Of a stretch of DNA of 64,000 bases, positions 59,801 to 64,000 are shown one piece after another (positions within the stretch are counted from its first letter, which is position 1; every line of letters starts with the position of its first letter). The DNA is taken from assembly GCA_003116975.1 (NCBI GenBank), contig BGKB01000019.1, forward strand, positions 434,001 to 498,000, in the 5' to 3' direction. The position numbers and the translations under genes were made by a program. The notes beneath the pieces are model-generated. The model was not told where the DNA came from. It searched no databases and saw nothing but the letters and a program-made list of their open reading frames with translations. The stretch is from Aurantiochytrium sp. KH105. Lineage: Eukaryota; Sar; Bigyra; Thraustochytrida; Thraustochytriidae.

Positions 59801-60593
59801 TCTTGCGACGAATCCAATTGGAGCGAACTTTCGCATGAGTCGATCAAATAGCGCAGCAGGACAAACGCCGGCCGTTCCCGAATCGGCAGCTGCTTTGCAT
59901 CGCGCAAGTACGATCGACATTCCGAGCGGGGCCTTGTTACCCGAGAGCCATGGCATCATCTCGCAGGCCGTTCCCGAGGAGTGGAAGACCAAGGCTGCAA
60001 ATGACTACGATGAACGCGCCTTTGTCGTTCGTGTTCGCGTACGTCGCGCAGACCAACTTGAACTACAGCTTGAGGGCTCATCACCGAAACCTGAAAGTCC
60101 AATGACACCAGGCTCGCTGGACTCAACCGCGTCTATTGACTACCCTTGTGTGGACTCGTACTGCGAGGTTTCTCTCAAAGACCCATTGAATGGCTTTGAA
60201 ATTGCACAGTCACGACGAACTGCGATTATGCGCGACAGCGTGGCTCCCGTATGGGACGAATTCTTTCAGTTTGGAAAAGAGCGCGCATCGCCAGTGCGCG
60301 GCAACGAAATTTTGTCTTTGGAGGTGCACCACTGGGAAATGAATGGCAAGGGCTTTTCATTTGGCGAAGTCCGTCTTCCAATGCGCAAGCTTCAAGACGC
60401 ATTGAACATGAAGACGCCTTTTACGGAGCCTCTTGAAAAGTATGACGCCCAAGGTAATTTATTGCCGCGCTCTGGGCCCTCGGCAGAACTCTCCTTTATG
60501 ATATCCGTCACGGAGTTTGTCAATCGCGATAGTCTGAAATCGGTCTCTGAGGCAGCGGCCAAACTTGAGTTCTCCAAATCACCCATGCTGTAA
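53841..60593 (+). CDS. Giant multi-span class 3 lipase-like protein with C2 domains, nucleophile serine missing
   Basis: The start is taken at MRAADAAETGAEGG (53841), giving 2250 residues. A disordered acidic N-terminus includes a Ser-Thr dipeptide repeat. Membrane spans follow from about 265 to 650. The lipase-fold region (about 745-1065) has VVVAFRGNG, then VFTTGHGVGGAYASLCALDL, then YSFGAPRFGNEAF, with Asp and His partners in NVSDSLHTQ and GHEPLAYTT. The consensus elbow is GHSLGGA, but here the serine is Gly923 (codon GGC). C2-like beta domains lie at about 1128-1200, 1407-1510 and 2059-2200, separated by long Ser/Gly/Pro-rich linkers. Span region plus class 3 lipase resembles diacylglycerol lipases, but without the serine it is probably a non-hydrolytic membrane or lipid-binding protein. 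Confidence 0.75.
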   Translation: MRAADAAETGAEGGPAPREAAETMTVMAAATSTSTSTSTSTSTSTSTSPAHQEAAGESGGMDKGAVAEKDAPPQQNEARGESSKTAQGAAAETLLAPRSQEDRHENEAAEHDEANAPGDKDDTDITQTVSAASTLSPEKRTEETLQQLQDEDIGKEDKDTTMHSQDVVEDEEDDTDVEESLDEEENDSKSETGSLVEIPEDGADAKSETGSVVEVDIAPDHVSDTGENALGGEHPLYASLASLVNDRMAEASMNLHAMSGAKLLRLLLYCLIGNLIAVVITSISVAWSNASSEKMPGAPTLWLVLFWLVIRVLQSIWMTAVAVFFTYIVVVDLEAQKFHAVDQDKLRVRKTSQVVVLLCTWCAWLLPSLNPGVTIVDLYAFVLAYRDWSFETYEKFWPRQRYCVASDALFVASFFYGTIVLFKWIRIEAVKRENWLRISLQHDGNSLDMQAVTDSLLDVHSRRHDHVRTVKGVVPRMAALYVIARLAVGEVFNFSMGFVPGTAWISVVRYCATEVPPGTPSPCTTYDDNVLTALIIVFSVWELILVAWIFVEAGRARNILSLFYLLQGRANLVSFHVLRAVFVLQMFFLYILALVSEIGLAPVYGFYHGLTFSGVTYGDGPVSIVILAWITALVYMCLPCDWILTPRYWRKTRDTGYHYMKSYNEFALGVLGDTYIVDHLDVLAEDKEQTEFSSTDMGPADVATADAINHCLEHRASHFFSFDIAALLWNFAHTMYLTGTVRFAQSDPDVLLLVEDDQFSLVAQISEESVNVYCAVFASSEMVVVAFRGNGARIPNSLASTRTPRMTEPLPAPGLGEDEEQVNVPVDAKHMSASSSAQSFGRLARMNSSILARPNSGGATSGGRNFCTWTRHQLGHVFSQLADPPLVRTDLSERYSVVASRILAVVQQVSEQKVRPVFTTGHGVGGAYASLCALDLARKREEVGFTHVAVYSFGAPRFGNEAFKKNYAEMVPNHFDIANVSDSLHTQRATTLPWDPPQLARLGTLVLVDSLGSLVLRPDWLETYIMRVSKRKKFNGHEPLAYTTALMQWAHRMYGTSYRPLWTSSLHEVKLGLGSGTSAADVDKMVSNGTDPREDAPFDALEGWQTSVVRAYLRTSQVGLGPYFQEACIRIRVKRITGLHADTSTCIISCGPQGISSSLWEVGKTKPARLQHRSTLAGLRLTQSAQSPESPADMEAKSSKANLFGLGVDAAALAALPTRFADFSESDPMYFGVMQKLRPCAMLIIAGVDMAHGNFGSVCLPVTELFPIPNGKPKSVSFELTGRARRENAGDLKVHIEVDNVGDIPLGALSSSQHVGASELVVPADRRRTTATNLARYHRLAPGSGAEAIGAPPILGVPGLGPLGSRPSALPRTASGEFVGTPGGLQLSQPMAYFYLKRNFNANSQRVVLRVGVMRATTRTLLLATHDGTPAKEIYAIVRLGKEAGRSRGAKTIHTPQWDELFTFGKLETLTGFEELKVEFYATAQDTAEEMRKLEAYGEEHLPPPMPGRSLSTASMDDSRSMSGSHRRTGAEGHTRSIESMTGLLGNLGFGNSSASSINSLSGSSGSIPMGSSGHLHSGVPAGVSSVYGTAGSHFPDWNEAAPWDAGGAAVAGGGPGARLSTLSNSSSSLLQQSGPSLAAAAAALRTEPAPDDRLLGSVELPLSAIITKYQDTMVEHQDTVLVKWESFGPVDPPPSTSSEVPSSSVTSSLPPPPALPSSSAAKASEASPGKAKSSKQPDALSIRGASAATRQAGNLGSEIETKSGAPGSCSPVSSTTPSSSSSSSGSSTFSSSAAASLTVATGTKEEKRRSLSSRVRQNESGELPGHVCFAFELATEPLTATEKQPLGARLKTPNMQGSKPRSMDWKDIGGSPRGRGSGSGGNLGALGGPVSSVGGANNSSGAHSTGQSASGLSPGSNGLHPTSPAVANANTGSSGVNSAGGSSGPGQPGPGPASLNSGSFGSGGPGNRRRANMVRQASGSLRSIMNLATNPIGANFRMSRSNSAAGQTPAVPESAAALHRASTIDIPSGALLPESHGIISQAVPEEWKTKAANDYDERAFVVRVRVRRADQLELQLEGSSPKPESPMTPGSLDSTASIDYPCVDSYCEVSLKDPLNGFEIAQSRRTAIMRDSVAPVWDEFFQFGKERASPVRGNEILSLEVHHWEMNGKGFSFGEVRLPMRKLQDALNMKTPFTEPLEKYDAQGNLLPRSGPSAELSFMISVTEFVNRDSLKSVSEAAAKLEFSKSPML
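53928..53978 (+). repeat. Coding hexanucleotide repeat (ACCTCG)n
   Basis: About eight tandem copies of ACCTCG, the last ones imperfect, encode alternating Thr and Ser (STSTSTST) near the N-terminus of the lipase-like protein. Length variation would change the protein in whole dipeptides without a frameshift. Confidence 0.85.
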
Positions 60594-61258
60594 AAAGAGA
60601 ATTCGACAAACATGATCGTTGTTGACAATAATTGCAAAGAGAACTTGCCGTTTACTTTGTTTGGATCATGCTCCTTTCTGCTGTCGGCTTATTATCGCAA
60701 TATTTTTGAAACGCGCGATTCCACAGATACGCTTGGTCAAATTCACAAAAAAAAAGGATCGCGAGATAAGATGAGTTATCGCTTGGTCATTCTAAACACC
60801 GCGTGGTCCTCGCGCCGTGCAGTTTTGGCAGCTAGGGGTTGTCGTAACGTGCGGTTCTCACAACTGGCTCTTCATCATCGAGTTCCTCAGATTGAACCAA
60901 ATTCAGACGTTGGAAATTGAGAGACCTACCATCATGGCGGAGAGAGTCTCACCTCCACGCTTTAGAGCAAGGCTATTGCCTCTTACTCAAGTGATTGAGC
61001 AACCGAGTGATCGAGAAATCGAGTGCGACGGAGGTTACTTCGTGCAAGCGAACGCATTTCTACCATCAGTGAAGAACAGCTTCATTATTCAAAGGGAAAC
61101 TAAGAAAATGGCGACGATGTAGGGTGCATACGTGTATGCACGTTCTCTCCTTACATATTTTTTTCACCATCCACTCTTGACTTCGTACAAAAACTACAGA
61201 TAGCACACGATGCGTTTCTGCGTTCTTATTTTCTTTTTTCCCCTGGAGAAAACCAACT
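60594..61258. other. Convergent 3' intergenic region
   Basis: About 0.67 kb, AT-richer, between converging genes. No gene is seen. Confidence 0.4.
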
Positions 61259-64000
61259 CTACAGTGCAAAAGCATCCTCGTCGTCATCATCTCCAAGGTC
61301 GGCCTCAGGCGCCTGGGAGAGATCGAGGCTGCCATCAAGAATAATGGAGTCTCTCGAAGGTTTGCTCAAAAGGCTGGGTCCGGCAGTTCCTGTGTCGGGC
61401 GATGCAAGCTCCATCGCGGAATCTTCCTGGTTCGGCGCCGATGTCTTTTCACGTGTATTGTGCGCGGCGTGTGGAGGAGCTTCAGGGTTTGCCGGAACGC
61501 GAGTGCTTTCGGCAGGGCGCGCCTGCTGGTCTGCAAGCTTTACCGTCTTTTGTAGAACACTAACTTTGGCTTCAACTTGGGCTGAAACGCGAGCGTAGGA
61601 CTCAACCTGGTTGGATAGGGAGTGAATGGATTCATAAATTGCCTCTGCTGCTTCGGAAATGTGCTCTTGCTCGTCCACGAGAGCCTGCTCTGCCACCCCG
61701 GCAAGCAAGCGCTCGAGAACAAGCTCGACCTGGAGTCGCGTTGTGTCTTCTTGCGTTTGGCGAAGCGCGCCCTCCTCCAGGTTGTCCATTTTCCCACAGA
61801 GCTGGTCAACCGCCAGTCGAACAGTGCTTTGGTCTGCAGCGCGTTGCTCCGTCTCGGCCTCGAGCTGTGTACGGAGCTGGTCAACGTATTGGTAAGAAGA
61901 CTGTTGCGACTCGTACACAAGACCTTCAAGAGCTGTCGCTTTGGATTCCACATCTTCATAGAACTGCGAAAAGCTCTGCTCGAGGTCAGCCAAGCCTTGC
62001 TGGAGCTCGCTCCGGAGCTGCTCCTCTTTTTCGCGCTCCAGAGCCTCCTGGCGCTCGCGCACTTCACGTCTCTCAATGTCATCGAGAATGTTACCGAGTG
62101 CTTCTTTTGAGGCCTGTGAGGCGGCCACGCGCTCAATGGAAGCACTCAGATCGTTCACGGCATCCTCGAGAAGCTTTCGGTGCTCCTTGAAGGTAGCCTC
62201 GTTTTGCTGCTCAACAATTTGCGCGCGATGCGCGGCGTCGTGAAGTTGCGAGCTCACCTCCTCGGCATGCGTTTCTAATTCGTGTCGGGAGGAAGTTTGA
62301 GCGTCTTGGAGCTGCACTTGTAGCACTTGCAAGGATTCTGCAAGGTGCGTCTCAAAGTGAGTCCGAGCGGAGGTCAGGGCGACCTCGAAGCGCTCACAAT
62401 CTGCGCGCCGCGTCTCGTCGAGCTTTTCCAGATCAGCACGAACTTTGTCGACCTCAACATACTGCGCCGCGGTTCGCTTTGCAAGCTTGGCTTCGCAGAG
62501 GCTGACGCGTTCTAACGCTTCAGCATTAGTGAGCTGACGTGCCTGCGCGAACTCGGCAAGCTTGTCGCTAATGTGTTGGATATCTTGCTGCACTTTGGAT
62601 TGAAGTGCCGATGCCTGGGCTTCGAGATGTCTACGGAGCTTTTCGTGCTGGTCATGTCCGCTTCTGCGATATTTGTCAATTTGTACCTGGAGGGTTTGCA
62701 CGGTATTGGTCACATGCTCGCGTGCTTTGGCTTCATGTCGCATGCGTGCGCGAACCTCCGCACGGACCACTTCCTCCAGTTCGCCTAGCTTTTCTGCTGC
62801 CGCTGCTGCTGCTGCTACGTTCCTTTGCCCAGAAGGACCAGCACCAATTCCCTCACCGACTTGAAGTCCTTGGCCGACACGGTCCCGAAGGCTCTCGATT
62901 TGCTCTGTGAGTTCCTCATGCACGCGGCGAACAGAATCCATGCGGACGCTCTCTTCGTGGCGAAGGTCTTCTGTAATGATGTTGGTCCGCGTATCGAGGT
63001 CTGCGCGAAGCTCAGCAATGCGAGCGTCATCCTGCGATGACCGAATCGTCATCTCGTCAAAGAGTTTTTGCATACGAACTTCGAGGTTGCTGCGATCCAG
63101 ATCAAACGAATCCTTGAAGCGAGCCAGATCTTCGTTGAAGTTCGTACGTGCGTCTGCTTGCGCGTGACGCGCAGCGTCCAATTCGCTGGCAAGTCTTTCG
63201 CGCACATCCTTGGCATGCTTTTCGAGACGATCGTTTGTCTTTTCCGCATGACGGGACATTGTTTCACGTACATCTTCGATGGTCGCTTGATGCATGGTCT
63301 GCATGTGGTTTTCGCGCGAAGCTTGAGCATCTAAGGCCTTGTGCAGGCCGCTAAGACCGCCTTCGAGACGCTCAAACTGCCTCGTCACTTGCGACTTCCA
63401 TTCTCCAAGACTTTTCTCGCTGCGATTCATATGCGCAGCAATGGCAGAGACGCGATCAGCCGCTTGTTCTGTCTGTTTGCTTGTAGCGGCCAGACTTTTT
63501 TGCGTGTGCTGCGAAATCTCTTCGACACGCTCTTTGACCGCAACGAGTGACTGACTGACGCGGGCAACCTCCGAGGCAACAGTTTCGGCGGCCACCCGAG
63601 CAGCCGTTTCTACACTCGTGTCTGGGTTTGTCTTTCGCGGTTCATTATCGATCTGGTTCTGGAGAATTTGCACCTGGTGTGCGAGATTTTTGATGCGATC
63701 GTCGCGATCAATGAGTAGATCTTCCAAGGATCCCACGTGCTTCGACATCTGGCCGAGGGTTTGCTCGAGTTTCGCAATGCGTTCCTCGGACGCAGCGTCG
63801 CGCTGCGACAGCGTCGTGCCTGCGGTGCGCGCCTTGATTTCGGCAAGTGATGCAGTCAGATCACGAATTCGCGCCTCATCCTGACGCTTCTCGGACTCAA
63901 AGGAGGCGAGCCGGACTTCCATGGCACGGAAGCGTTCCTCGAGCGCGTCATGAAGCATTTGTTGGTTTTGTGACTGCATTCGCAAACGCATTTCAACATT
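61259..64000 (-). CDS. Long coiled-coil protein, 5' end beyond the right edge
   Basis: An open frame to the right edge of at least 913 codons. A Met at 63991 (MRLRMQSQNQQML) is present, but the three codons before it at the edge are also open (Asn-Val-Glu), so the true start may lie outside. The protein is almost wholly heptad-rich coiled coil, with Glu, Gln, Arg, Ala and Leu dominant. There is a short Gly/Ala-rich break around residue 390 and an acidic C-terminus (DLGDDDDEDAFAL). No motor, kinase or known domain is seen. Such proteins often act in centrosomal, flagellar or Golgi scaffolds; none is specifically indicated. Confidence 0.65.
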   Translation of the reverse strand, partial: NVEMRLRMQSQNQQMLHDALEERFRAMEVRLASFESEKRQDEARIRDLTASLAEIKARTAGTTLSQRDAASEERIAKLEQTLGQMSKHVGSLEDLLIDRDDRIKNLAHQVQILQNQIDNEPRKTNPDTSVETAARVAAETVASEVARVSQSLVAVKERVEEISQHTQKSLAATSKQTEQAADRVSAIAAHMNRSEKSLGEWKSQVTRQFERLEGGLSGLHKALDAQASRENHMQTMHQATIEDVRETMSRHAEKTNDRLEKHAKDVRERLASELDAARHAQADARTNFNEDLARFKDSFDLDRSNLEVRMQKLFDEMTIRSSQDDARIAELRADLDTRTNIITEDLRHEESVRMDSVRRVHEELTEQIESLRDRVGQGLQVGEGIGAGPSGQRNVAAAAAAAEKLGELEEVVRAEVRARMRHEAKAREHVTNTVQTLQVQIDKYRRSGHDQHEKLRRHLEAQASALQSKVQQDIQHISDKLAEFAQARQLTNAEALERVSLCEAKLAKRTAAQYVEVDKVRADLEKLDETRRADCERFEVALTSARTHFETHLAESLQVLQVQLQDAQTSSRHELETHAEEVSSQLHDAAHRAQIVEQQNEATFKEHRKLLEDAVNDLSASIERVAASQASKEALGNILDDIERREVRERQEALEREKEEQLRSELQQGLADLEQSFSQFYEDVESKATALEGLVYESQQSSYQYVDQLRTQLEAETEQRAADQSTVRLAVDQLCGKMDNLEEGALRQTQEDTTRLQVELVLERLLAGVAEQALVDEQEHISEAAEAIYESIHSLSNQVESYARVSAQVEAKVSVLQKTVKLADQQARPAESTRVPANPEAPPHAAHNTREKTSAPNQEDSAMELASPDTGTAGPSLLSKPSRDSIILDGSLDLSQAPEADLGDDDDEDAFAL

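Overview
The window is nuclear DNA of a gene-dense, intron-poor eukaryotic microbe. Most genes are single long reading frames, some above 1,000 codons. Two genes are clearly split by short GT-AG introns with GTAAG-type donors (about 965-853 on the minus strand, and 31785-31859). All three stop codons are used, in line with the standard code. The gene set is eukaryotic: a TRAPP complex subunit, MSH5, a mitochondrial Imp2-like protease, FAM136A, a tetraspanin-like protein, an HPt phosphotransfer protein and P2X-like channels. An HPt protein together with a metallo-beta-lactamase/cNMP-binding protein and P2X-like genes suggests a heterotrophic protist, possibly a stramenopile of the thraustochytrid type. 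That placement is inference; no marker gene such as rRNA is present.

Layout, left to right. 1-6.1 kb: the 3' end of one gene, a spliced 90-residue membrane protein, a tetraspanin-like protein, a small secreted acidic protein and an HPt protein. 6.6-12.1 kb: a coiled-coil protein, a membrane alpha/beta-hydrolase and a multi-pass membrane protein. 12.7-23.7 kb: a metallo-beta-lactamase/cyclic-nucleotide-binding protein resembling Dictyostelium GbpA/GbpB, a coiled-coil protein, a SET plus 2OG-oxygenase fusion and a large low-complexity protein. 24-32.2 kb: TRAPPC11, an esterase-like hydrolase, a DUF2855 protein and a spliced Gln-rich protein. 32.6-41 kb: a 1.7-kilo-residue mitochondrial RRM protein, an Imp2-like protease and FAM136A. 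41.5-46.2 kb: a fragment resembling the start of PIG-S, then a tandem pair of P2X-like genes. 46.8-64 kb: a 7-TM receptor-like protein, MSH5, an unknown protein, a giant lipase-fold/C2 membrane protein whose nucleophile serine is glycine, and a coiled-coil protein that runs off the right edge.

There is no operon-like grouping. Genes mostly alternate strand, giving divergent pairs that share GC-rich, simple-repeat-rich 5' regions of about 0.4-1.5 kb and convergent pairs separated by short 3' gaps (down to 88 bp). The most unusual items are the SET/2OG-oxygenase fusion, the MBL/cNMP protein, the P2X-like pair lacking the usual ATP-binding lysines, the serine-less lipase and the RRM interrupted by roughly 460 residues. 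I see no rRNA, tRNA, CRISPR array or recognisable transposon.
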